Assembly (NCBI GenBank): GCA_020636255.1
Contig: JACJYE010000005.1
Span: 186,001-250,000, forward strand
Direction of reading: 5' to 3'
Origin: Lewinellaceae bacterium
GTDB taxonomy: Bacteria; Bacteroidota; Bacteroidia; Chitinophagales; Saprospiraceae
DNA length: 64,000 nt
The position numbers were made by a program, and so were the translations under genes. This document shows positions 34,139-42,049 of the stretch, in pieces; position 1 is the first letter of the stretch; the number at the start of each line of letters is the position of its first letter. A model generated the notes under the pieces. It had not been told where the DNA came from, made no database searches, and was given only the letters and a program-made list of their open reading frames with translations.

Positions 34139-35088
34139 TGGACAGATACGCGCTCTGGACGAACGATGTGGAAACAACCTCTATCTGGTTTAATACCCTG
34201 AGGGACGAAACGGGCCGCAAGGTATGGCAGGAAGGCATGCCTGCATTGCTGGATATCTACGAGAAGTATCAGGCCAAGACCACTTTTTTCTTTACCGGGT
34301 ATTTTGCCAGCTTGTTTCCGCAGGCCGTGAAAATGGCCCGGCAATACGGGCATGAGGTCGGTAGCCACAGCTTTTCCCATAAAAAGGAACACGGCCTGGA
34401 TGTGTTGCCGTACAAAGAACAGCTGGCTCAGCTTCAGGATTCGAAGAAGATACTGGAGGACATCTCCGGGGAAGAGGTCATCTCGTTCCGTTCGCCGGCG
34501 CTGCGTTTAAGCCCCAATACGGCCCGCGCGCTGATCGAAAGCGGTTATCGCATCGACAGCTCGGTGGCCTCCCAGCGTTTCGATATGTTCCTGTCGTTCG
34601 GCGGAAGGAAAAAACTGCGGTGGCTGACGGCGCCCCGCCTGCCCTATCGCGTGGATGAAGGCAACATTTTTAAAAAAGGCGACAGCCCACTGGTCGAAGT
34701 GCCCCTGTCGGCCACCCTTTTTCCCTACGTGAGCACGACCATGCGCATTTTTCCCGCCATTACCCGCCTGCAACGCCAACTGCTGCACCGGGAAAACGGA
34801 TGGAACCACAAGCCCATCGTATTCGACATACACCCGAACGAATTCATCGACGAATCCGGAGAGAAGCGGGTGATCGAGCGCCGGAACAGCAACCTGATAT
34901 CGTACTACATGAAGGATGTCATCCGCTCGAAGCTGAAAGTGAAAAACCTCGGCCCCGCCGCTGCCCCCTTGTACGAAGAAGAGATCGGCTTTTATGCCAG
35001 CCGGGGGTATACCACACTTACATTAAAAGACTATTGCCAAAAAATGGGGCTGCTTAAGAACCCTCAAAAAATAAGTTGCCTTCGGTGA
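34138..35088 (+). CDS. Polysaccharide deacetylase (CE4/NodB-like)
   Basis: About 316 residues from ATG 34138 (TAATG overlap). Motifs are clearer than in its neighbours: ALWTNDVETTSIW (motif 1, NDVE), TTFFFTGYFA, HEVGSHSFSHKKEHG (HSxxH zinc motif), VISFRSPALRLS (RxPx motif) and PIVFDIHPNEF. Enzymes of this family remove N-acetyl groups from hexosamines. In a capsule locus it could free amines for the formyl- or acyl-transferases encoded nearby. It is cytoplasmic by sequence (no signal peptide), so it probably acts on nucleotide- or lipid-linked intermediates. Confidence 0.82.
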   Translation: MDRYALWTNDVETTSIWFNTLRDETGRKVWQEGMPALLDIYEKYQAKTTFFFTGYFASLFPQAVKMARQYGHEVGSHSFSHKKEHGLDVLPYKEQLAQLQDSKKILEDISGEEVISFRSPALRLSPNTARALIESGYRIDSSVASQRFDMFLSFGGRKKLRWLTAPRLPYRVDEGNIFKKGDSPLVEVPLSATLFPYVSTTMRIFPAITRLQRQLLHRENGWNHKPIVFDIHPNEFIDESGEKRVIERRNSNLISYYMKDVIRSKLKVKNLGPAAAPLYEEEIGFYASRGYTTLTLKDYCQKMGLLKNPQKISCLR

Positions 35089-35112
35089 TCAGGCGATGGC
35101 AAACACGGCCGC

Positions 35113-35913
35113 ATGAATATCTTTATTATTACGATGGATGACCCGGTGGAGACACATGGGTTCATTCAACACATCATCAGCAGCAAAAAGGAACAGGTCG
35201 TGGGGCTGGCCGTAGCGGAAGGCGATCGCCTGCGTATAGGCAGGAACCGGTCGAAATGGGCTTACCTGCTCTCTTTGCTTCTGATCATGGGGGTGCGGTA
35301 TTTTGTGGTGAATGCATGGAAAACCGCCAGTTTCAAAGCCAGGAAAAAAGCCCACGCCCTGGGCCTGGGCCCCGACCCTTCCATCCTGGCCTATGCCAAA
35401 CAGCTCGGCATACCTACCTGGAAGATCAGGACGCCGAACAGCAAAAGCTTCCAGGAGTCCATTAAAGCGTTGGATATTGACGTGATCATCAACCAAAGCC
35501 AAAGCATCATCAAAAAGGCCCTGCTGGATATTCCCCGCATTGGCGTCATCAACCGCCACAATGCTTTGCTGCCCAAAAACAGGGGCCGGCTCACGCCCTT
35601 CTGGGTCCTGTACAAAGGAGAAAAAGAGACAGGGGTATCTATTCATTTCGTCACCGAAGGCATCGATGCAGGCGATATCATCGTACAGGAAAAATTTGCC
35701 GTTTCAACGGATGAAACCTTTCGCTCTCTGGTGAAGAAGAACTACGAAGTGGCGCCAAAGGCCATGATCGCGGCATTGGAAAAACTGGAACAGGGCTCGG
35801 GGGGCTTCCTGCCGAATAGTGACGAGCTGGCCACATACAACACGGTGCCAAGCCTGAAAGAAGCATGGTCATTCCGCACGAATATGGCCAGGCGGAGATT
35901 TGAAAGAAATTAG
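35113..35913 (+). CDS. Formyltransferase-like protein (Fmt/ArnA N-domain family)
   Basis: 266 residues. The catalytic Asn-His pair lies in GVINRHNALLPKNRGRL (Asn147, His149) and the Asp in TEGIDAGDII (Asp185), matching the N-H-D triad of 10-formyl-tetrahydrofolate-dependent formyltransferases. In surface-sugar loci such proteins N-formylate amino sugars on nucleotide carriers (VioF, WlaRD; established). A cognate amine could come from the DegT aminotransferase at 12303. It lies 24 bases after the deacetylase and is followed by a palindromic repeat. Confidence 0.8.
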   Translation: MNIFIITMDDPVETHGFIQHIISSKKEQVVGLAVAEGDRLRIGRNRSKWAYLLSLLLIMGVRYFVVNAWKTASFKARKKAHALGLGPDPSILAYAKQLGIPTWKIRTPNSKSFQESIKALDIDVIINQSQSIIKKALLDIPRIGVINRHNALLPKNRGRLTPFWVLYKGEKETGVSIHFVTEGIDAGDIIVQEKFAVSTDETFRSLVKKNYEVAPKAMIAALEKLEQGSGGFLPNSDELATYNTVPSLKEAWSFRTNMARRRFERN

Positions 35914-35952
35914 AGCTTGTTGGAGGCCCAAAGCGGACTCCAAACAGGCTCT
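35912..35952 (+). repeat. Paired (palindromic) copy of the dispersed AAACAAGC repeat
   Basis: AGAGCTTGTTGGAGGCC (35912-35928) pairs with GGACTCCAAACAGGCTCT (35935-35952) across a 6-base centre, with one bulge and two mismatches. It overlaps the stop codon of the formyltransferase and fills most of the gap before the second asparagine synthetase. Confidence 0.75.
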
Positions 35953-35972
35953 TCGCAAAAACACGAACACCC

Positions 35973-37853
35973 ATGTGTGGAATTGTTGGGATTTACCACA
36001 GGAACGGCATTCCTCCCCAGGAGAGCTTGTTGAAATCAATGGGCGATAGCATTCACCATCGCGGCCCGGATGATGAAGGCCTGTTCGTAGACGGCCATAT
36101 CGGGTTTTTCCACAAGCGCTTGTCGATCATCGACCTGGACTCCGGCCATCAGCCTATGTCCGACGGCGGGCTCACACTGGTGTTCAATGGCGAAATATAC
36201 AATTACATAGAATTGCGCCAGGAGCTGGCCATGAACGGATGCCGTTTTAAGACGCATTCGGATACGGAGGTCATCCTGAAGATGTATCAGGTGTACGGGG
36301 AGGCAGCGATAGCCCGGCTCAACGGCATGTTTGCTTTTCTGCTCTATGATAAGGAACGGCAACGGTTGATCGCGGCCCGCGACCATTTCGGCATAAAACC
36401 CCTGTATATCTACGAGGATGCGGACATGATGGCCTTCGCTTCCGAAATAAAGGCCATCCTGGTGCATCCGCAGGCCCAGGCGGCCCTCGACCAGGAATCG
36501 CTGAACGAGTATCTGACGTTCCAGTTCTTACTGGGAGACCGGACGCTGTTTCGGGGTGTAAAAAAATTGCTTCCGGGGCACTATATGTCTATCGACCTGA
36601 AAGCGGGCACTTCACGACTGGTAAAATACTGGGAGCCGAACTTTAAGGTGGACCGGCACCATACCCTGGATTATTTCGTCTACGAACTGCAGCGGCTGCT
36701 GGAAGACACCGTAAAGATACAGCTGCGCAGCGACGTGCCTGTGGGCGCCTACCTGAGCGGCGGCGTCGACTCCAGTATTGTCTCCATTCTGGCTTCGCGG
36801 AATATTCCGGGCACATTGAAGGCTTTTACCGGGGCGTTCCGGGAGGGCAAAGAATATGATGAAACGCCCTATGCCGAGATCATCGCCGAACGATGCCAGG
36901 CCCAGATGTTCAGAATATACCCCACAGAACAGGATTTTATAGCGCTGTTGCCCAGGCTGATCTATCACATGGACGAACCGGCCGTAGGGCCGGGCCTGTT
37001 CCCTCAGTATATGGTGTCGCGCCTGGCGTCAGAGAATGTCAAGGTCGTGCTGGGCGGACAGGGCGGCGATGAGATCTTTGGCGGTTACACGCGTTATGTT
37101 ATTGCCTACCTGGAACAGGCCGTCAAGGGCGCCATTTTCGAGACCAACGATGAAGGTGAACACGTCGTATCGCTGCAGTCGATCATCCCGAACCTGCCCT
37201 ATCTGAGGCAGTATATCCCTATGATGCGCCAATTCTGGAAGAAGGAAGCCTTTGGCGACATGGACCGCCGGTATTTTCACCTGATCGACCGCAGCGAGAG
37301 CGCCCTGGAGTTGTATACGCAGGATTTTAGAAAGCAATACCAGCGGGAGGCTATTTTCAGCCGTTTTCAGGAAATCTTCAACCACCCGGATACCCTTTCC
37401 TATTACAACAAGATGACGCATTTCGATATGTTCGGCAGCCTGCCTGGCCTGCTTCAGGTTGAAGACCGGGTGAGCATGGCGGTCTCCCTCGAATCGAGGG
37501 TGCCGTTGCTGGACCGCCGCATTGTCGACCTCGTTTCCGCCATGCCGGTAAACATGAAATTCAAAGGGGGAGAGATGAAATACATCCTCAAGAAGGCCGT
37601 AAGGAATTTCCTGCCACAGGAGATCCTGGAGCGGAAGGATAAAATGGGGTTTCCGGTACCCCTTCACATCTGGGCCCAGAATGGGGCATCGGATTTCATC
37701 AAGGACGTCCTGTTGTCACAACCCTGCCGCGAACGAGGTATTTTCGATATGGATAAAATGGAGCGGCTGATCCGGTCTGAGCGGGCTTTCGGGCGCACGC
37801 TTTGGGGGGCGCTCTGCATTGAACTATGGTTTCGGCAGTTTATAGACCAGTGA
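35973..37853 (+). CDS. asnB: Asparagine synthetase B-type glutamine amidotransferase
   Basis: 626 residues with all catalytic features: Cys2 (MCGIVGIYH), HHRGPDDEG, VFNGEIYNYIE, THSDTEVILKMY, the pyrophosphate loop YLSGGVDSSIV (about residues 262-272) and LGGQGGDEIFGGY. It differs from the homologue at 29355 in many positions, so the two are not a recent duplication. As there, a role in amidating uronic acid residues of the glycan is more likely than housekeeping asparagine synthesis, judged from the neighbouring UDP-sugar dehydrogenase 70 bases downstream. Confidence 0.9.
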   Translation: MCGIVGIYHRNGIPPQESLLKSMGDSIHHRGPDDEGLFVDGHIGFFHKRLSIIDLDSGHQPMSDGGLTLVFNGEIYNYIELRQELAMNGCRFKTHSDTEVILKMYQVYGEAAIARLNGMFAFLLYDKERQRLIAARDHFGIKPLYIYEDADMMAFASEIKAILVHPQAQAALDQESLNEYLTFQFLLGDRTLFRGVKKLLPGHYMSIDLKAGTSRLVKYWEPNFKVDRHHTLDYFVYELQRLLEDTVKIQLRSDVPVGAYLSGGVDSSIVSILASRNIPGTLKAFTGAFREGKEYDETPYAEIIAERCQAQMFRIYPTEQDFIALLPRLIYHMDEPAVGPGLFPQYMVSRLASENVKVVLGGQGGDEIFGGYTRYVIAYLEQAVKGAIFETNDEGEHVVSLQSIIPNLPYLRQYIPMMRQFWKKEAFGDMDRRYFHLIDRSESALELYTQDFRKQYQREAIFSRFQEIFNHPDTLSYYNKMTHFDMFGSLPGLLQVEDRVSMAVSLESRVPLLDRRIVDLVSAMPVNMKFKGGEMKYILKKAVRNFLPQEILERKDKMGFPVPLHIWAQNGASDFIKDVLLSQPCRERGIFDMDKMERLIRSERAFGRTLWGALCIELWFRQFIDQ

Positions 37854-37923
37854 GGTGCGCCGTAGCCTTTGCTGTTTATTTACGTACTTTCTGGAATACT
37901 TCATACTTCTCAACCAATCTATT

Positions 37924-39669
37924 ATGATGGAAATACAACTCAATAAGGACAGGCGGTTTACATGGAAAGTAGACAAGATCGCCGTCGTCGGGCCGGGCAT
38001 CGTCGGGATGCCTATGGCGGCCTTGCTGGCCCATGCCCGCATCAGGATAGGAACCAACGAGCCCGCCAGGGTAGTTGTCGTGCAGCGCAATTCTGCTAAT
38101 TCGGGGTGGAAAGTAGGCGCTATAAATACGGGCAGGTCGGTGATCGGGGGTATCGAGCCCGGGCTAAACGCCATCGTGGAGGCCGCCGCCGCCGAAGGCC
38201 TGTTATCGGCCACGCATGATTATATGGAGATAGCGGATGCCGACCTGATCCTGGTCTGCATCCAGACGGATAAAAAGCCGAACAGTTACGAGCCTGATTA
38301 CGGGCCCATGTTCGGCGGGCTCACCGCACTGGCGAAGGCTTTGCAGCACAAGCCCGCGCACAAAGTGCCGCTGGTCGTTTTTGAGTCTACGCTGGCCCCT
38401 TCTTCCATGGCCACGCTTATGCGGGCCCATTTTGAGCACTATGGCCTCATCGAAGGAGAAGATATTCTGCTGGGCAACAGCCCCAACCGCGTCATGCCAG
38501 GGCGCCTGGTCGAAAGAGTGACCCAGTCGGACAAGCTGGTCGCCGGCCTTCACCCGGAGACGCCCCGGATGATCAGCGAAGTGTATAAGCACATCGTTAC
38601 CGACGGCAACCTGCACCAGACGAACAGCATGACGGCGGAGGTGGTCAAGACCCTGGAGAATGCCTACCGCGACGTCCGCATTGCCTATTCCAGTGAGATC
38701 GTCCGGTATTGCGATGAGCACGATATCGATTTTTACGAAGTGCGGGATCGCGTGAACGAGCGGCTTGCCCAGTCCGATAATGCTACCGGCGACCCCAACG
38801 CCGTGCCCAGCGGCGGCATCCTCATCCCGATGGTTGGAGTGGGAGGGCACTGCCTGCCCAAGGACGGTATCCTGTTGTGGTGGCGCAGGGTAGAAAGCGG
38901 CGCGGAAACGCCCAACAGCCTGATCCTGCAATCCCGCCTGATCAACGACGAATCACCGGCCGAGACGATCAGGCTTGCCGAGCGCCGGTTCGGGGATATC
39001 AGCGGGAAAAAGGTGGCCGTGCTGGGTACCGCGTATCGCTTTAATTCCGAAGATACCCGCAATTCACCGTCCATCGTGCTGGCCCTGCAACTGATGGAAA
39101 AAGGCTGTGAGGTCATCCTGCACGACCCTTACGTTAAACCGGACGACCAGAACCTGCAGAAATTTAAAGCCGAAAAACACTTTACCAATGATCTGGAAAC
39201 AGCAGTTGCCGATGCTGATTACATCTTCTTCGGCACGGCGCACAAGGAATATATGGAAGGGCTGGGCGACATTACAGGACTGGCGAAGAACCTCCAAGGG
39301 ATAGCCGATGCCTGTAACCTGTACCAGCGGGAAGAGGTGGAATCGCGTGGCCTGGCTTACACCGGGATAGGCCGGGGGCGGATAAGGCCGGCAGCCGGGT
39401 TCATCGAATTCGTGTACAGGGGCTTTCGGGCTATGGAGAAAGGCCTGGCCAATGAAGTGTTGGCCATCGCTGAGTTCCTCAACGAGCATTACACGACAGA
39501 AGCATTCAACAAGGTGCGGTTTGAAGAAATTCAACGCCTGGCTGCTAGCTGTAATACCGGATGCCTCATTGTCGATGCTGGCCCCATAGAGGATGTGCCC
39601 GTATATGAGGGCTTCTCTTCACGGCTTGCAGAATGCGCCAGGAACCAGTATGCTCTTGTATCAGATTGA
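37924..39669 (+). CDS. UDP-glucose/GlcNAc/ManNAc 6-dehydrogenase family protein with C-terminal extension
   Basis: About 581 residues from ATG 37924 (or 37927); a longer frame from GTG 37855 looks unconserved. The NAD fold reads KIAVVGPGIVGMPMAALLA. The catalytic Cys is in VGVGGHCLPKDG, and VVFESTLAPSSM and AEVVKTLENAYRDVRIAYS are typical of nucleotide-sugar dehydrogenases. KVAVLGTAYRFNSEDTRNSP starts the UDP-binding domain. Members are normally about 430-450 residues; here about 120 further residues follow (IRPAAGFIEFVYRGFRAMEK onward) with no family I recognise. It makes a UDP-uronic acid, the likely substrate for WlbA-like and AsnB-like enzymes of the locus. Confidence 0.85.
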   Translation: MMEIQLNKDRRFTWKVDKIAVVGPGIVGMPMAALLAHARIRIGTNEPARVVVVQRNSANSGWKVGAINTGRSVIGGIEPGLNAIVEAAAAEGLLSATHDYMEIADADLILVCIQTDKKPNSYEPDYGPMFGGLTALAKALQHKPAHKVPLVVFESTLAPSSMATLMRAHFEHYGLIEGEDILLGNSPNRVMPGRLVERVTQSDKLVAGLHPETPRMISEVYKHIVTDGNLHQTNSMTAEVVKTLENAYRDVRIAYSSEIVRYCDEHDIDFYEVRDRVNERLAQSDNATGDPNAVPSGGILIPMVGVGGHCLPKDGILLWWRRVESGAETPNSLILQSRLINDESPAETIRLAERRFGDISGKKVAVLGTAYRFNSEDTRNSPSIVLALQLMEKGCEVILHDPYVKPDDQNLQKFKAEKHFTNDLETAVADADYIFFGTAHKEYMEGLGDITGLAKNLQGIADACNLYQREEVESRGLAYTGIGRGRIRPAAGFIEFVYRGFRAMEKGLANEVLAIAEFLNEHYTTEAFNKVRFEEIQRLAASCNTGCLIVDAGPIEDVPVYEGFSSRLAECARNQYALVSD

Positions 39670-39696
39670 GCCCTTACCTGCAAAAAACGAACCATT

Positions 39697-41046
39697 ATGA
39701 ACAACACGGCCAAACATTGGGGCATCGTCGGCGGAGGTGTTCTGGGCATGCAACTGGCAAACCGCCTGATGCAGCAAGGGCACAGGGCCACCATTATGGA
39801 AGCCGGGCCCGCCCTCGGCGGCCTGGCCAGTGCCTGGGAGTTGGGCGGCGTGCAATGGGATAAGTTCTACCACGTCATACTCCTTTCGGATACAACCCTT
39901 CGGGGCCTGCTCGAAGAGATCGGGCTGGGACAGGATATGGAATGGGTGGAAACCAAAACCGGTTTCTATACTGGAGGAAAGCTGTACTCCATGTCCAATT
40001 CCATTGAATTCCTGAAGTTTCCGCCCTTATCCCTTATCGATAAGCTGCGCCTGGGAGGCACCATATTTTATGCCTCCAGGGTGAAGGACTGGAAGCGGCT
40101 TGAAGGAGTGTTAGTAGCCGATTGGTTGAGAAGGCTGTCGGGAAAGAACACTTTTGAAAAGATCTGGCTTCCGCTGTTGCGCGCAAAGCTGGGTGAAAAT
40201 TACCAGCACACCTCAGCGGCTTTTATCTGGGCCACCATACAGCGCATGTACGCCGCCAGAAGGACCGGCCTGAAAAAGGAGATGTTCGGGTATGTGAAAG
40301 GAGGTTATGCCCGGATCCTGAAAGCATTTACCCGGCGCCTGCTCAGCCAGGGCGCCCTTGTCGAGACGCATTTCAAGGCCAGGCGCATCCAGGCTACGGC
40401 CGATGGGAGGGTAGTGGTAGAGAACCAGGATGGCGGCACACAGGCCTTCGACGAGGTCGTCGTTACGGTACCTTCTGCGATCGCGGCAGAGATATGCCCA
40501 GGCCTTAGCGTGGAGGAAAAGGAAAAGCACCGGCAGGTCGAGTACCTGGGGGTGATCTGTGCTTCGGCCTTGCTGAAGAAAAAGATATCTCCTTTTTACG
40601 TCACCAACATCACGGACCAGACCCCCTTCACCGGGATTATAGAAATGACGAATATCGTCGGGGCGGCCCACTTCAACGGGCATTCGCTGGTATACCTGCC
40701 AAAATACGTGAAAAAGAGCGACCCGGCCTTTCAGTGGAGCGATGAAGAGATCAAAGCCCACTTCTGGAAGAGCCTGCGGGATATGTACGGCCATATTTCC
40801 GAACAGGACCTGGTGGACATTCAGGTCGCCAGAGCGCCTTATGTGTTTGCCCTGTCAAAGATCAACTATTCCGACAAGCTGCCGCCTGTGTCTACTTCCG
40901 TTCCCGGGCTTCACATCCTCAACGCCGCTCATATCGCCAACGGTACGCTGAACGTGAACGAGACCCTGCAACTGGTTGATAAGGAACTACCCGGTATACT
41001 GAAAAAAGCCAACCAACTAAAACCCGTAAACAGTAGCCATGAGTAA
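39697..41046 (+). CDS. NAD(P)/FAD-dependent amino-oxidase-fold oxidoreductase
   Basis: 449 residues. The N-terminal FAD motif is WGIVGGGVLGMQLANRL with the second strand ATIMEAGPALGGLASAW, the pattern of protoporphyrinogen-oxidase/UDP-galactopyranose-mutase-like flavoproteins. A C-terminal PGLHILNAAHIANGTLNVNE is the matching FAD-closing segment. It is not a clear Glf: the mutase active-site pattern is not visible. Such genes are common beside deacetylases and glycosyltransferases in exopolysaccharide loci, with unknown substrate. The next gene overlaps it by 8 bases. Confidence 0.7.
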   Translation: MNNTAKHWGIVGGGVLGMQLANRLMQQGHRATIMEAGPALGGLASAWELGGVQWDKFYHVILLSDTTLRGLLEEIGLGQDMEWVETKTGFYTGGKLYSMSNSIEFLKFPPLSLIDKLRLGGTIFYASRVKDWKRLEGVLVADWLRRLSGKNTFEKIWLPLLRAKLGENYQHTSAAFIWATIQRMYAARRTGLKKEMFGYVKGGYARILKAFTRRLLSQGALVETHFKARRIQATADGRVVVENQDGGTQAFDEVVVTVPSAIAAEICPGLSVEEKEKHRQVEYLGVICASALLKKKISPFYVTNITDQTPFTGIIEMTNIVGAAHFNGHSLVYLPKYVKKSDPAFQWSDEEIKAHFWKSLRDMYGHISEQDLVDIQVARAPYVFALSKINYSDKLPPVSTSVPGLHILNAAHIANGTLNVNETLQLVDKELPGILKKANQLKPVNSSHE

Positions 41047-42040
41047 ACCAATAGCAAGCGTATCGCTCGACCTGGACAACCAGTGGAGCTACATGAAGAT
41101 CCATGGAGATGCCGGATGGGACAGCTATCCCACTTATCTGGATGCTTTTGTGCCTCATGTGCTCAAAGTCCTCGACGATCTGGGCCTGCGCATCACTTTT
41201 TTTATTGTAGGGAAGGATGCTTCCATCGACGAGAACAAGCCGTACCTGCAGGAGATCACCCGCCGGGGGCATGAGGTGGGCAACCACTCTTATTACCACG
41301 AATCGTGGTTGCATACCTATACGCGCGAAGAACTTTACGAAGAGGTCTCCAGGGCCGAAGAGCAGATAGCGGCCGTTACCGGCCAGCGGCCGCGGGGGTT
41401 TCGCGGGCCCGGCTTCAGCTGGAGCTCCGTGCTGCTGGAGGTGCTCAAGGAAAAAGGCTATCAGTACGACGCGTCTACGCTGCCCACCTATATCGGGCCT
41501 ATTGCGCGTATGTATTATTTCCGGACGGCCAAGTTATCCAAAGAAGAGCGGGAGACGCGGAAAGAGCTTTTCGGCAACTTCCGCGACGGGCTGCGCCCGG
41601 TGAAGCCTTACTTCTGGAAGCTGGAGCGTGGAGCGTCCCTGTTGGAAATACCGGTAACGACCATTCCGGTGATCAAGACGCCTTTCCATTTCAGCTATCT
41701 GCTTTACCTGAGCGGTATCTCCATAGCCCTGATGGATGCCTATCTCAACCTGGCTATATGGATGTGCCGGCTCACCGGCACACAACCCAGTTACCTGCTG
41801 CACCCTTTGGACCTGATCGGGGGAGACCAGGTGCCGCAGCTTAAATTCTTCCCGGGAATGGATATCAGCAGCGAGCGCAAGGTGGAGGTGTTTAGCCGGG
41901 TGATGATGAAAATGAAAAAACATTTCACCCTGGCCTGCATGAGTGAACATGCCGAGCATGTCCGAAGTAAAGGAGCGAAAATGAAGGCAATTGAGCCTGG
42001 CCGTACTTCCGATATCCTGGATCGCGCTACCACGCATTAA
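41039..42040 (+). CDS. Polysaccharide deacetylase (CE4/NodB-like)
   Basis: 333 residues. VSLDLDNQWSYMKIHGDAGW is motif 1 (DLDN). LRITFFIVGKDA, HEVGNHSYYHESW (HSxxH motif) and GFRGPGFSWSS (RGPG motif) complete the family core, and YLLHPLDL supplies the late His. An aromatic-rich region and two hydrophobic stretches (LLYLSGISIALMDAYLNLAI) suggest membrane association. It overlaps the FAD oxidoreductase by 8 bases; the two families often neighbour each other in such loci. Confidence 0.82.
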   Translation: MSKPIASVSLDLDNQWSYMKIHGDAGWDSYPTYLDAFVPHVLKVLDDLGLRITFFIVGKDASIDENKPYLQEITRRGHEVGNHSYYHESWLHTYTREELYEEVSRAEEQIAAVTGQRPRGFRGPGFSWSSVLLEVLKEKGYQYDASTLPTYIGPIARMYYFRTAKLSKEERETRKELFGNFRDGLRPVKPYFWKLERGASLLEIPVTTIPVIKTPFHFSYLLYLSGISIALMDAYLNLAIWMCRLTGTQPSYLLHPLDLIGGDQVPQLKFFPGMDISSERKVEVFSRVMMKMKKHFTLACMSEHAEHVRSKGAKMKAIEPGRTSDILDRATTH

Positions 42041-42049
42041 CCGGTTGCC

